From the NCBI RefSeq assembly GCF_043641555.1, contig NZ_JBHZRJ010000001.1:992001-1056000 (forward strand): 64,000 nt of DNA, given 5' to 3'. The notes beneath the pieces are model-generated. The model ran no database searches. It was not told the origin of the DNA and saw only the letters and a program-made list of their open reading frames with translations. The stretch comes from Saccharospirillum alexandrii_A (GTDB lineage Bacteria > Pseudomonadota > Gammaproteobacteria > Pseudomonadales > Natronospirillaceae). Shown here one piece after another: positions 38,001 to 45,592 of the stretch; positions within the stretch are counted from its first letter, which is position 1, and each line of letters opens with the position of its first letter. The position numbers were made by a program, and so were the translations under genes.

Positions 38001-38637
38001 CGTTGCGAGATAGCTGGTCTAACCGGCATATAAGTTGGTCAGCTTCATCAAAGAAGTTACCAGAGGCACATTGTTCCTGCTTTTCACGGCTAAAAATCTC
38101 GAAGGCGACTCCAAACTTCTCCAGCATTTCGTCTTGCCATTGTTCGGTTAGACCGCCAGGTGAAACGATCAGGATTCGCTTGGCATCTGCGCGCATAAGC
38201 AGTTCACGGATCAGCAAACCTGCCATAATGGTTTTGCCGGCACCTGGGTCGTCTGCCAGCACAAAACGCAGGGGCTGCCGGGGTAACATGTGCTCGTAGA
38301 CTGCTGAAATTTGGTGCGGTAACGGTTCGACGTTGGAGGTGTGTACGGCCATCATGGGGTCGAACAGTGCTGCTTGGGTGATTCGGTAGGCTTCCAGGCC
38401 GAGCTTGAAGTCAGCGCCCGGAGCATCAAAAGCCCACGGGCGGCCTGCTTCTGCCAGTTCCAGGCGAGCTTCGTCGGAACGAAAAAGCATCTGCTCGTTC
38501 AGGTGGCCCTGACTGTCCTTGTAGTAAATCGTGAGCGCATGCTCACCCACCATTTCAGTTTGTATAACCCGGACAACTTCGTTGCCCTGCACGCCGCGAA
38601 TCTGGGCGTCTTTTTTGATGTCTTCAAGTTTGATCAT
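35065..38637 (-). CDS. SNF2-type helicase with C-terminal DUF3883
   Basis: SF2 helicase/translocase of 1190 residues. Motif I is ADDPGAGKTIMAGLL near 128, the Walker B box is VDEAHKLS near 230, motif III is LLMTATPHNG, motif V is ATDAAGEGVNLQ near 580, and motif VI is QRFGRIHRIGQ near 613. A long helical region follows, then a DUF3883 domain at about 1075-1165 with GWDITSR and the ExK-like IEVKGRAKG, a restriction-nuclease-like fold. DrmD of class 1 DISARM and the helicases of Hma systems have this general build. It starts in a 4-base overlap with the WYL regulator. It is the likely DNA-tracking part of the system. Confidence 0.88.
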   Translation of the reverse strand: MIKLEDIKKDAQIRGVQGNEVVRVIQTEMVGEHALTIYYKDSQGHLNEQMLFRSDEARLELAEAGRPWAFDAPGADFKLGLEAYRITQAALFDPMMAVHTSNVEPLPHQISAVYEHMLPRQPLRFVLADDPGAGKTIMAGLLIRELLMRADAKRILIVSPGGLTEQWQDEMLEKFGVAFEIFSREKQEQCASGNFFDEADQLICRLDQLSRNEDFQEKLKNTEWDLIIVDEAHKLSANYFGNKVNKTKRFQLGEMLGSITRHFLLMTATPHNGKEEDFQIWLSLLDGDRFYGKFREGAHKVDVSDMMRRMVKEELLKFDGKPLFPERRAYTANYELSDAEAELYAEVTNYVRNEMNRADNLDGKRKGNVGFALTMLQRRLASSPEAIYQSLKRRRKRLETRLDEMKLVARGEGLQKTRQNSVAETLGEYQITKQIDVPDNIDEMDEELSAEEYEMVVDQVVDQATAAETIPELEAEIVILQDLEYQAMTVVQSGNDKKWEELSHLLQDRPEMYTSGGSRRKLIIFTEHKDTLNYLVQRIGGLLGDPSAVLTIHGGTNRDARRRAQEEFRNNPDLLVLVATDAAGEGVNLQNASLMVNYDLPWNPNRLEQRFGRIHRIGQTEVCHLWNLVANETREGDVFQKLFDKLEIEKQALGGKVFDILGEAFENKSLKELLIEAIRYGESPEVKDKLNQVIDGALDTEHLKEIIRRNALVEQHMSLEDLYAVKEEMEKAEARKLQPYFIRAFFTEAFQTLSGEMRSREAGRYEVRHVPAAIRERDRIIGESRTPVLKKYERICFEKQLVRVPGKPMADLIHPSHPLMHAATDLILQAHRSKLKQGAVLVDPNDEGTKPKILFMVDHTIREGMSDGGDKDSGKSIVASRRLQFVEIDQHGEAFHGGWAPHLDLQPIDASDLNVVQDILNAPWITGNLEGLALNHASQNLVPEHYNEVKTRRELQADKIHAAVHERLVKEINYLSGQAIKLDEDVAAGKQPRLQPENFRRRAEELTARLNQRKSELDAMKSVVSSTPVVIGGALVIPQGLLAMRNGETPFTVDAQARARIEQVAMKAVTDHEQALGHTVKDVSAEKCGWDITSRLPANSDGSLLPDRHIEVKGRAKGQETITVSRNEILYALNQADKFWLAIVIVDGNSYEGPFYVKNPFTTEPDFGVPSVNYELKFLISKAIPLEPGA

Positions 38638-39584
38638 TCAGCATCACTCCATTCCATGGTTGTCAGTACGGCTTCACCATGACCGCCTGTTGCTGTGTCC
38701 GTGATTCGCTTAAAGCCGGGCGCAATGACCAGGTTTTCCACACCATATAAAGTTTGATGATTTTTAAGCCAGAGATGGTACTCGGACCCGTTCAGTTCGT
38801 GGTTCTCTGAACAATCAATATTCCAGCGACGCAGGACGTAGCCAGCAACAGCGGCGCGCACCTGAACTTTTAGTATTCCCTTGTGCATGCCGTATTCATG
38901 CTGGATGGTTTCTGGGTGCTTGAGCTGTGGGTGGGGGACCAGGTGCATTTCCACGATGCGGTTCCACTGTATATCAGCTTCTTTGCTCTCGTAATTGCCC
39001 AGAAGTTTGTCTTTCACTAAACGCGGCTTGGTAATGCGATTAATGACGAAATCGGTAAATCGTTCCCGTTTTCGGTCGAACGCCCGGACATGCCACCGAA
39101 GGCCGTTGTCCACCAAAGCAAAGGGGGCGATCTCTCGGCTAGTTGGTCCGCTGGAGAGAGATCGATACTGAACATGCAGTACTTTCTTTCGATGAATCGC
39201 CTGGCTAACAGCCGCTAGAACATCAATTTGCGGAGGATTGAGTTGGGTGGGCGACTCTGCTGTAATCAGCGGGCGATGAGTGCCAACATAATCATCACCC
39301 AAACCCTGGCTGAGTGCAGCTAATACCTGGTTTTGAGAGCAACTGAATAGAGGCGTGAACCCCTGGGTAGGATTGTAGATTTTAGCTTTGGTGTCGTACT
39401 CAAGGTTGTTAGGCGCCAATTCCTTGTACAGCGAAAGATCTCTAGTTGCCGCAGCCGCCTTGACTCCAAACCGGTTAGACAGATCAGCACGGGACACCGC
39501 CCCGAGGAAACGGAGTTTGAAGTCGATGTGAAACAGGCGTTCTTTTTGAGCCTGGCTGATGTTTTCCAATTGGGTACTGGCCAT
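38634..39584 (-). CDS. WYL-domain transcriptional regulator (BrxR/CapW-like)
   Basis: Predicted repressor of the defence operon, 316 residues. An N-terminal winged helix (about 10-80, with AVSRADLSNRFGVKAAAATRD) is followed by a WYL domain at about 125-205 (KVLHVQYRSLSSGPTSREIAPFAL and LRWHVRAFDRKRERFTDFV). A WCX-like C-terminal domain follows. BrxR and CapW share this three-part design and control BREX, CBASS and other anti-phage loci. It is the first gene of the unit and its stop overlaps the helicase start by 4 bases, which supports autoregulation of the whole operon. ATG 39584 is used. The ligand that binds the WYL pocket is unknown. Confidence 0.87.
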   Translation of the reverse strand: MASTQLENISQAQKERLFHIDFKLRFLGAVSRADLSNRFGVKAAAATRDLSLYKELAPNNLEYDTKAKIYNPTQGFTPLFSCSQNQVLAALSQGLGDDYVGTHRPLITAESPTQLNPPQIDVLAAVSQAIHRKKVLHVQYRSLSSGPTSREIAPFALVDNGLRWHVRAFDRKRERFTDFVINRITKPRLVKDKLLGNYESKEADIQWNRIVEMHLVPHPQLKHPETIQHEYGMHKGILKVQVRAAVAGYVLRRWNIDCSENHELNGSEYHLWLKNHQTLYGVENLVIAPGFKRITDTATGGHGEAVLTTMEWSDAE

Positions 39585-40176
39585 GTGAGCACCTACAGAA
39601 TATCTATTGCTAAGTTAACATGCTGGCAGATACTGTGCCACATAAGACCGAATTTGAACACTAGTCATCATCAAAATGAGGTTGACCAGCTCCCTTTTTA
39701 ATGTTTTGAGGGTTTGAGTTGACAATAGCAGTTGTATATTGAACGAGGTGGGCTAGCTGAGAGTGGCTCATAGTGAGAATTTTTGCCTGGCAACGCGATT
39801 TTGACGAATCCACGGTAAGAGGAGGAAAATTCTGCGGTCTACCGCTTCGGGCCTAATGCTTGGCGCAAGTTAGTCTTTTTTTTGCAACTGCGGTCGAGAA
39901 TTGGCAAAATCCATTGACGTTCTCGGCTGAACGTAAGCGAGTCAGTCTAGTTGTCTGAAAATGATCTGGAGGAGAAGATCTCCATTTTGAAGCTTACTGA
40001 TCTTGTTCCTCGTAATTCCATATGGAACCAGCAAGGCCCTGAAGGTTCAAGCTTAATAGAAAAAACGAGATTGGGGCTACCCCTGAAGCCTCCAAATTCA
40101 AATTATCCATATTAAATAGTCAATGAATAGTGCGTTTTTAAACTTGCTATGCTAGCGGCCTAAATTTATGGCAATA
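39585..40176. other. intergenic region upstream of the defence operon
   Basis: No coding frame is supported in these 590 bases. The stretch nearest 39584 must hold the operon promoter and the WYL regulator's binding site, but I could not single out a clear dyad by eye. The left part of the HEPN-like gene's 3' side shows no obvious terminator. Confidence 0.4.
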
Positions 40177-40968
40177 TCAATTCTCTTGATCGAATATTAC
40201 TCTGCAAGATCTTCTGCTATAGCTTTCAAAGGAATCATAAATGTATTTAAAGTATAGTTTTGCATTCGACGCGTTCGCTACCCACTTGTTATCTGTTATT
40301 CCAAGACTGTATTCCCCGTATCTTCTTTGAATAATTACTTCTTGCAATCTATTTGGCAGGCTGTTTATCTCGCAGCCGTTATGAACATAAGAATTTCTTA
40401 ATTGTGACAAATCGTTTAGTAACAGTTTGTCTGCTCGACTCTGGAAAATACCAATGTTCAAATTTTTTTTAGAGTGATTTTCAACACTTTCAATAAAGCT
40501 TTTTCTTGGCTCCTTTTTGAACTTTATTTTTCCTTTCTTGGTTTCAAAAAATTTGAAAATTTCTTGTATGCTACTTTCATACGTGGCGAATATGGATACA
40601 AGTACGCCACCCCAGATAGTGTGGGATAGGTATTCTAAGCCATCCTCTTCAGGTTGAGCTAACTCTCCTTCCATTTCTCCTTTCTCTACAGGATCTTCAA
40701 TCGTTGGTATTTTTGCTTTAAGTCTCTGAATCTTCTGCGCATGCGTAAACTCTAGAAATTCTTCGATTTCATTTATGTAGTCCCGCATTGTCTTGAATCG
40801 ATAGTCGATACTGGGGAAGCCATCCATTTTTTCCATTACGTGATCAAATATGTCTTCAAATTCCATACTAGACTCCAAATTCTCCAATGCATCGATACAT
40901 GACTTTTTTCGATTTAACCTGAATTTTATTTGATAATGCTTTATGCAGTCATTAATATCACTTCTCAT
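40177..40968 (-). CDS. HEPN-like protein, orphan
   Basis: Predicted helical protein of 263 residues with an unusually AT-rich, Lys/Phe-rich composition for this window. The C-terminal half holds LSQLRNSYVHNG, an RN-x3-H sequence of the Rx4-6H type that marks HEPN ribonucleases. The region before it (SIFATYESSIQEIFKFFETKK) resembles the MAE_28990-type HEPN families. No nucleotidyltransferase partner (MNT) is adjacent, so it is not an obvious HEPN-MNT toxin-antitoxin pair. It stands alone between the defence operon and the element genes. A toxin or abortive-infection role is plausible. The family assignment is from the motif only. Confidence 0.6.
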   Translation of the reverse strand: MRSDINDCIKHYQIKFRLNRKKSCIDALENLESSMEFEDIFDHVMEKMDGFPSIDYRFKTMRDYINEIEEFLEFTHAQKIQRLKAKIPTIEDPVEKGEMEGELAQPEEDGLEYLSHTIWGGVLVSIFATYESSIQEIFKFFETKKGKIKFKKEPRKSFIESVENHSKKNLNIGIFQSRADKLLLNDLSQLRNSYVHNGCEINSLPNRLQEVIIQRRYGEYSLGITDNKWVANASNAKLYFKYIYDSFESYSRRSCRVIFDQEN

Positions 40969-41202
40969 TGAATGTATTAGTTTCGTGAACTCTCGTTTTT
41001 ATTCTCGCTTACTGTTCTTGAAATATTTTACTTAGGACAAGCTTAAGATCTTTGCCAGTATGTTCCTTAATAAGTGAATTATTAGATATTTTACCTCAAT
41101 CATTGCCTAGCAGCACCTCATCGATTCAACGGATTAATAAGAATATATCACTAATATGAACCCGGTGTCCTTACATCGGTTTATTCACTTTTTAATAGGT
41201 GT

Positions 41203-41562
41203 ATGCATATGGAGCAGGAATGTCCACGTTGCCAATCCACACACATTGGCACAAACGACTATGGCCGAAAGTCGGCAGGAGTCATCGGCACAGTAGCAGG
41301 TTCCATCGGTGGCTTCACAGCTGTTGTTGTAGGCGCTCGCACTGGTGCACAAGTAGGATTAATCATAGGGCCGCTTGGAGGCGCCTTAGGTGGGCTATCT
41401 GGTGCTGTCATCGGCGGCCTAATCGGGGGCGTTACCGGCGCTTCCGCAGGCTCAGCCCTGGGCAAGGTGGTTGACGACAGAATCCTTGATAACTATCGGT
41501 GCCTGAGCTGCAACTATCACTTCCGAGGTCCCGAGCCGGAGCCCATTACCTACACGCACTAG
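41203..41562 (+). CDS. small glycine-zipper protein with zinc-ribbon cysteines
   Basis: Small protein of 119 residues. The ends carry CPRCQSTHIG and CLSCNYHF, two CxxC pairs that could bind one zinc. Between them are roughly 60 residues of Gly/Ala repeats with GxxxG spacing (GTVAGSIGGFTAVVVGARTGAQ and similar), typical of glycine-zipper membrane segments. A zinc ribbon split around a glycine zipper is unusual. A GTG-type ribosome site AGGTG lies before the ATG at 41203; ATG 41209 is an alternative. It is first of a plus-strand series with DUF932 and YqaJ. The function is unknown to me. Confidence 0.72.
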   Translation: MHMEQECPRCQSTHIGTNDYGRKSAGVIGTVAGSIGGFTAVVVGARTGAQVGLIIGPLGGALGGLSGAVIGGLIGGVTGASAGSALGKVVDDRILDNYRCLSCNYHFRGPEPEPITYTH

Positions 41563-41661
41563 TCCTATCCCTTTAATCACTTTCTAACTTGATAGCATCG
41601 CTGGCTTGGGGGCTTAAATGGCCTCCTAGCTGGCGATGTCCATTTATCGAGGTATTTCATT

Positions 41662-42621
41662 ATGGCGCACTTAGTTGAAACCATGGCCTACACAGGCAAA
41701 ACCCCCTGGCATGGCCTGGGCAATTCACTGTCACCCAATCAACCACTGGAGGTCTGGGCTGATCAGGCGGGCATGAACTGGCAGATCAAGGAATCCGATG
41801 TCTGCTTCATTGCCGGCAACAGCGGGTACCTAGGCGAAATACACCCCTTCTCCGATAACAAAGTGCTCTATCGGTCCGACAGCAAGGAGCCACTCTCCGT
41901 TGTCAGCCAGCGCTATAAGGTTGTTCAGCCTGGTGAGATCCTGGAGTTCTATCGGGATCTTACCGAAAAGTCCGGATTTGAGCTGGAGACGGCGGGCGTG
42001 CTCAAAGGTGGCCGAAAGCTCTGGGCACTGGCCAGGACAGGGCAATCCGGCAACCTCAGAGGCGTCGATCAAACCGATGGCTACGTTCTGCTGGCCACTG
42101 CGTGCGACGGTTCCATGGCCACGACCGCTCAGTTCACGAGTGTTCGAGTGGTCTGCAACAACACTCTGGCCATCGCCCTTAAAGACAAAGCCGCCTCAGT
42201 GAAGGTGCGCCACAACACTCAGTTTGACGCCCAGCAGGTCAAGCAACAGTTGGGGATCTCGGTGTCTGCCTGGGATGACTACATGTATCAGTTGAAGGCA
42301 CTCAGCGAGCGGAAGGTGAATGCACGGGATGTCACTGCCTTTCTGGAGGCTGTCTACAGCGATGTAGCTGAAGGCAACCGCACAACCGTCAGCGAACGGG
42401 CGCTTTCACGCTCTCTGGAGCTCTTTGAGGGCCGGGGCATGGGTGCTGAGCTAGTCACATCCAAGAACACCGCTTACGGGCTCTTGAACGCCGTTACGGA
42501 GTACGTTGACCACGAGCAACGGGCCAGGAACTCGGACTACCGTCTGGACTCAGCCTGGTTTGGGAAAGGTGCATCGACCAAGCAGAAAGCCCTGGACCAA
42601 GCCCTGAAACTGGTCGCGTGA
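41662..42621 (+). CDS. DUF932 (phage/plasmid-like) protein
   Basis: DUF932 family member, 319 residues, beginning AHLVETMAYTGKTPWHGLG, which is the hallmark of these phage- and plasmid-carried proteins (TIGR03299 group). The middle region holds TAQFTSVRVVCNNTLAIAL, also typical. No catalytic residues are known for the family. It is followed by a terminator and then the YqaJ exonuclease gene, a set repeatedly found on integrative elements and conjugative plasmids. It may take part in element replication or recombination, but this is inferred from neighbours. Confidence 0.88.
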   Translation: MAHLVETMAYTGKTPWHGLGNSLSPNQPLEVWADQAGMNWQIKESDVCFIAGNSGYLGEIHPFSDNKVLYRSDSKEPLSVVSQRYKVVQPGEILEFYRDLTEKSGFELETAGVLKGGRKLWALARTGQSGNLRGVDQTDGYVLLATACDGSMATTAQFTSVRVVCNNTLAIALKDKAASVKVRHNTQFDAQQVKQQLGISVSAWDDYMYQLKALSERKVNARDVTAFLEAVYSDVAEGNRTTVSERALSRSLELFEGRGMGAELVTSKNTAYGLLNAVTEYVDHEQRARNSDYRLDSAWFGKGASTKQKALDQALKLVA

Positions 42622-42660
42622 TCACCAACAACACCCGCTCAACGACCCAAAAACCATTAT

Positions 42661-42697
42661 AAGCCCGCCGAGACGCAGTCCGGCGGGTTTTATTTTG
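42661..42697 (+). terminator. terminator after the DUF932 gene
   Basis: AAGCCCGCCG / CGGCGGGTTT forms a 10-base stem with a 10-base loop, followed by TATTTT. It separates the DUF932 gene from the YqaJ gene and may be partial. Confidence 0.8.
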
Positions 42698-42713
42698 TCT
42701 GGAGATTACCGTT

Positions 42714-43745
42714 ATGACGACATCAACCTCAAAAGACCGTCTGTACCGACCACAATCCCGGCGCGCTGCCGTGCGCCTGGTTTCTACCAAGAACATGAGC
42801 CGAAACGCCTGGCTATCGGTTCGCAAACAAGGCATTGGTGGCAGTGACGCGGCGGCGGCCATGGGCCTCAGTCCCTACCAGTCTGCCCTGGAGCTCTGGA
42901 TGAACAAGACTGGCCGGACTCCCAACGGGGAGAGCGAACGCGTTCTTGGCCGACGAGCCCCCATGTACTGGGGAAATGTGCTGGAGCCCATCATTGCCGA
43001 GCAGTACAGCAAGCTCACAGGGCGCAAGGTGCGCCGCGTGAACTCAGTACTGCAGCACCCGGATGAAGATAAGCGCTGGATGCTGGCCAACCTCGATTTT
43101 GCCATTGTCGGTAGTGAAGACACTCATATCCTGGAGTGCAAGACCGCTGGTGAATTCGGGGCCAAACACTGGCGCGACGGCGTCCCGGACTACGTGCAGT
43201 GCCAAGTGCAGCACCAGCTTGCCGTCACCGGCAAACAAGCAGCAGATGTGTGCGTGTTGATCTGCGGTCAGGAACTGCAGATTCACCGCATTGAGCGGGA
43301 TGACGAACTGATCGCCGCGATCATCGTAATGGAACGGGACTTCTGGCAACACGTTCTGTACGACACACCGCCGGAGCCGGACGGCTCTGAATCAGCCGCT
43401 GAAGCACTGCAACGTCTCTACCCCTACGACAATGGCTCTACCCTCGACTGGCGTGATAATCCGGAAACTAACGGGCAGTTCACCCGTCTGGTTGAAACAC
43501 GCTCCAAGCTGGAGACGCTCAACCACTATGAGGCCATGCTCAAACAAGCCCTACAGATGCAACTGGGGGAAGCTACCAAGGCAAATCTCGATGAGGGGCA
43601 CGTAACCTGGCGGCGTAGCAAGGACAGCACCAGCTTGAACACCAGCAAGCTGCTGGAGAAGCAACCGGAACTGCTTAAGCAGTACCCGAAAACTTGCAAG
43701 GGTTCACGCCGGTTCCTGATTCACACTAAAGACATCACCCACTAA
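42714..43745 (+). CDS. YqaJ-type recombination exonuclease
   Basis: Lambda-exonuclease-like (PD-(D/E)XK) protein of 343 residues. The N-terminal part has IGGSDAAAAMGLSPYQSALELW, the usual YqaJ opening. The metal-binding core is WMLANLDFAIVG (Asp) and HILECKTAGEF, the ExK motif at about 138-141. VQCQVQHQLAVTG follows, a conserved Gln-rich helix. The C-terminal 120 residues are helical. Such enzymes resect DNA ends for single-strand annealing and are paired with a Bet/RecT protein. No RecT gene is adjacent here, so its partner may be chromosomal or lie outside the window. Confidence 0.9.
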   Translation: MTTSTSKDRLYRPQSRRAAVRLVSTKNMSRNAWLSVRKQGIGGSDAAAAMGLSPYQSALELWMNKTGRTPNGESERVLGRRAPMYWGNVLEPIIAEQYSKLTGRKVRRVNSVLQHPDEDKRWMLANLDFAIVGSEDTHILECKTAGEFGAKHWRDGVPDYVQCQVQHQLAVTGKQAADVCVLICGQELQIHRIERDDELIAAIIVMERDFWQHVLYDTPPEPDGSESAAEALQRLYPYDNGSTLDWRDNPETNGQFTRLVETRSKLETLNHYEAMLKQALQMQLGEATKANLDEGHVTWRRSKDSTSLNTSKLLEKQPELLKQYPKTCKGSRRFLIHTKDITH

Positions 43746-43758
43746 GCAGGAGGCCGTC

Positions 43759-44637
43759 ATGATTAAAGGTCTGGCAATATCACCGCCCACTATCGGGCGT
43801 ATATCCATTGGTAGGATGGTTGAGCACAATGGCAATCGCCTGCCCCAAAAGGACGATCAGTTCACCATCACTACCCAGATCCAGGGTAAGGAAGGCTGGT
43901 TGATTCACCCGGTAGATGCTGAGTTGCGTGAGCAGGGCAAGAAGCTTCGCACCATTCCGGTCCGGTTGCTGTTCAATGACCCTGCCTTGAACCTACGGGC
44001 TGATTACACCTTCTTTGACCGCAAGACGGGTCGGCCAGTGTGTATTGGTGATGGTCAGCAGTGTCGAAGGCTGACTAATGAGGGGATGGAGTCACTGCCC
44101 TGCCCAGGTCCATTGCAGTGTGAGTTCGGGAAGGGCGGGCTCTGCAAACCCTATGGCCGGCTGAATGTTCGGATTGGTGACGATGATGAAACAGGTACTT
44201 ACATCTTCCGCACCACGGGCTTTAATAGCATCCGGACGCTGGCAGCCCGCCTACAATACTTCAGTGCCGTCTCAGGGAATCTCTTGGCTTGTATGCCATT
44301 GGCCATGAAGCTCAGGGGGAAGAGCACGACTCAGAGCTACCGTACACCCATCTACTATGCCGACATTACGACCCGCGAAGGCATGACACTCAGTGAAACG
44401 ATAAAGGAGGCCCATGAGCTGCAAGTTCAGCGCCAGGCTATCGGGTTTGAACAGCAAGCACTGGACAATGCTGCTCAGCAAGGATTTGCCAATGCGGTAT
44501 ACGAAGATGATGAGGAGGATCTGGTGGACATCATTGAAGAATACTTCAACGTACTGCCTAAGGATGATCTGAAGAGCAAGCCGGTCAGTGTATCCAAACT
44601 TAAGGAAACCTTGGCGGCTTCGAGGAAGGCGTCTTGA
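43759..44637 (+). CDS. element-encoded metal-binding protein (recombination-directionality-factor-like)
   Basis: Protein of 292 residues. It has a cluster of cysteines near 95-130 (CIGDGQQC, LPCPGPLQCEFGKGGLC) that could bind zinc. The N-terminal part IGRISIGRM and the middle region (TYIFRTTGFNSIRTL) resemble a family on integrative elements that databases label either hydrolase-or-metal-binding protein or recombination directionality factor. It lies 13 bases after the YqaJ gene and is probably co-transcribed. If it is a directionality factor it would control excision of the island. That name is a hypothesis only. The acidic stretch DDEEDLVDIIEEY near the C-terminus is notable. Confidence 0.65.
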   Translation: MIKGLAISPPTIGRISIGRMVEHNGNRLPQKDDQFTITTQIQGKEGWLIHPVDAELREQGKKLRTIPVRLLFNDPALNLRADYTFFDRKTGRPVCIGDGQQCRRLTNEGMESLPCPGPLQCEFGKGGLCKPYGRLNVRIGDDDETGTYIFRTTGFNSIRTLAARLQYFSAVSGNLLACMPLAMKLRGKSTTQSYRTPIYYADITTREGMTLSETIKEAHELQVQRQAIGFEQQALDNAAQQGFANAVYEDDEEDLVDIIEEYFNVLPKDDLKSKPVSVSKLKETLAASRKAS

Positions 44638-44646
44638 TTGATTAAA

Positions 44647-44666
44647 AGTGGCCCACATGGGCCACT
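44647..44666 (+). terminator. short hairpin after the metal-binding protein gene
   Basis: AGTGGCCCA / TGGGCCACT is a perfect 9-base stem with a 2-base loop starting 10 bases after the stop. The downstream tail is AATATT rather than T-rich, so strength is uncertain. The 44667-44866 gap toward nucC shows nothing else. Confidence 0.6.
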
Positions 44667-44866
44667 AATATTATCAGCTTTAATTTTTTAATTTGGCTAT
44701 AGGTCTATTAGCATAGATGCCAGCATAGTGCACTAATTACCAACCCGATTTTTGACAAATATTTGGAATTCTGTACTTCATTAGCGGCATAAAATATGAA
44801 ATTTTTCTCGCTATGGATCCTTACATTTAAAGCAAATCAAGAGTATGACTTTCCAAGAAAACCGAG

Positions 44867-45592
44867 CTAGCGCGCAAGCCACTGACCGTATGCTTCTATG
44901 TCTATCATCGGTACTGTCCCACTGAACTGCAGTTTCGATATTAAATTAAATAGAAAGGCCGTTGCTGCTTTGTTACCTTTTACATAGTGATAGTCATTAG
45001 TAGTATCATCGAAGTAGAAATGACCATGAGCAGCCACACACCCTACGTTTAGTTTCCCATCTCCCTGATTCGCATTTAGTACACGATCTAAAGATTCCCC
45101 CATCGGTGGGCTCCATTGGCTCTCAAAAGTAAGCAATCCTCCGAGGATAGGAATAAGAGACTTAGAAGGGTAGGTTCCTCCCGCATGAGGAATCGGCAAA
45201 CTAGTTCGATGTAATCGTCGGACGCTAGCAACTTTCTCCTGTGCGTATTTCACGATATCCGCGTCAGCCGTTTGCTTAGCCTCGAAAACAGCATAAACAC
45301 TCTCCGCAGGGATGATCGTTTCATCTTCGTAGGTGAATATAAATGGAGAGTACTGCCGATCAAATATCACAACGTCGATCTGCTGACTGAAGTTCCCCTG
45401 GCTGTCTACTACATGAGCTTTGGCGGCTTGATATCGTTTCGGTAGATACGCATCCAGCATGCTAATCCAAACAGATTCACTCGCATCGCCTTTCGTTCCA
45501 GGATGACCGAATGATTTGCGAGTAGTAGCTAGGCGATGCTGTATATCATCATGCAATGATGAAAGTAACTGAGGGAGTGACCATCGAGTCAT
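44867..45592 (-). CDS. nucC: CBASS effector nuclease NucC
   Basis: Cyclic-trinucleotide-activated DNA endonuclease that destroys the infected cell's DNA. It has 241 residues. The restriction-like active site is present in full: Asp73 in QIDVVIFD, and Glu104 and Lys106 in VFEAKQ, the same numbers as in the E. coli enzyme. Other stretches such as LDAYLPKRYQAAKAHVVDS and GGTYPSKSLIPILGG match the family closely. It follows the TRIP13-like gene with no gap and is the last gene of the unit. NucC normally assembles as trimers that pair into hexamers on binding cyclic tri-AMP. Residues look intact, so it should be active. Confidence 0.95.
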   Translation of the reverse strand: MTRWSLPQLLSSLHDDIQHRLATTRKSFGHPGTKGDASESVWISMLDAYLPKRYQAAKAHVVDSQGNFSQQIDVVIFDRQYSPFIFTYEDETIIPAESVYAVFEAKQTADADIVKYAQEKVASVRRLHRTSLPIPHAGGTYPSKSLIPILGGLLTFESQWSPPMGESLDRVLNANQGDGKLNVGCVAAHGHFYFDDTTNDYHYVKGNKAATAFLFNLISKLQFSGTVPMIDIEAYGQWLAR

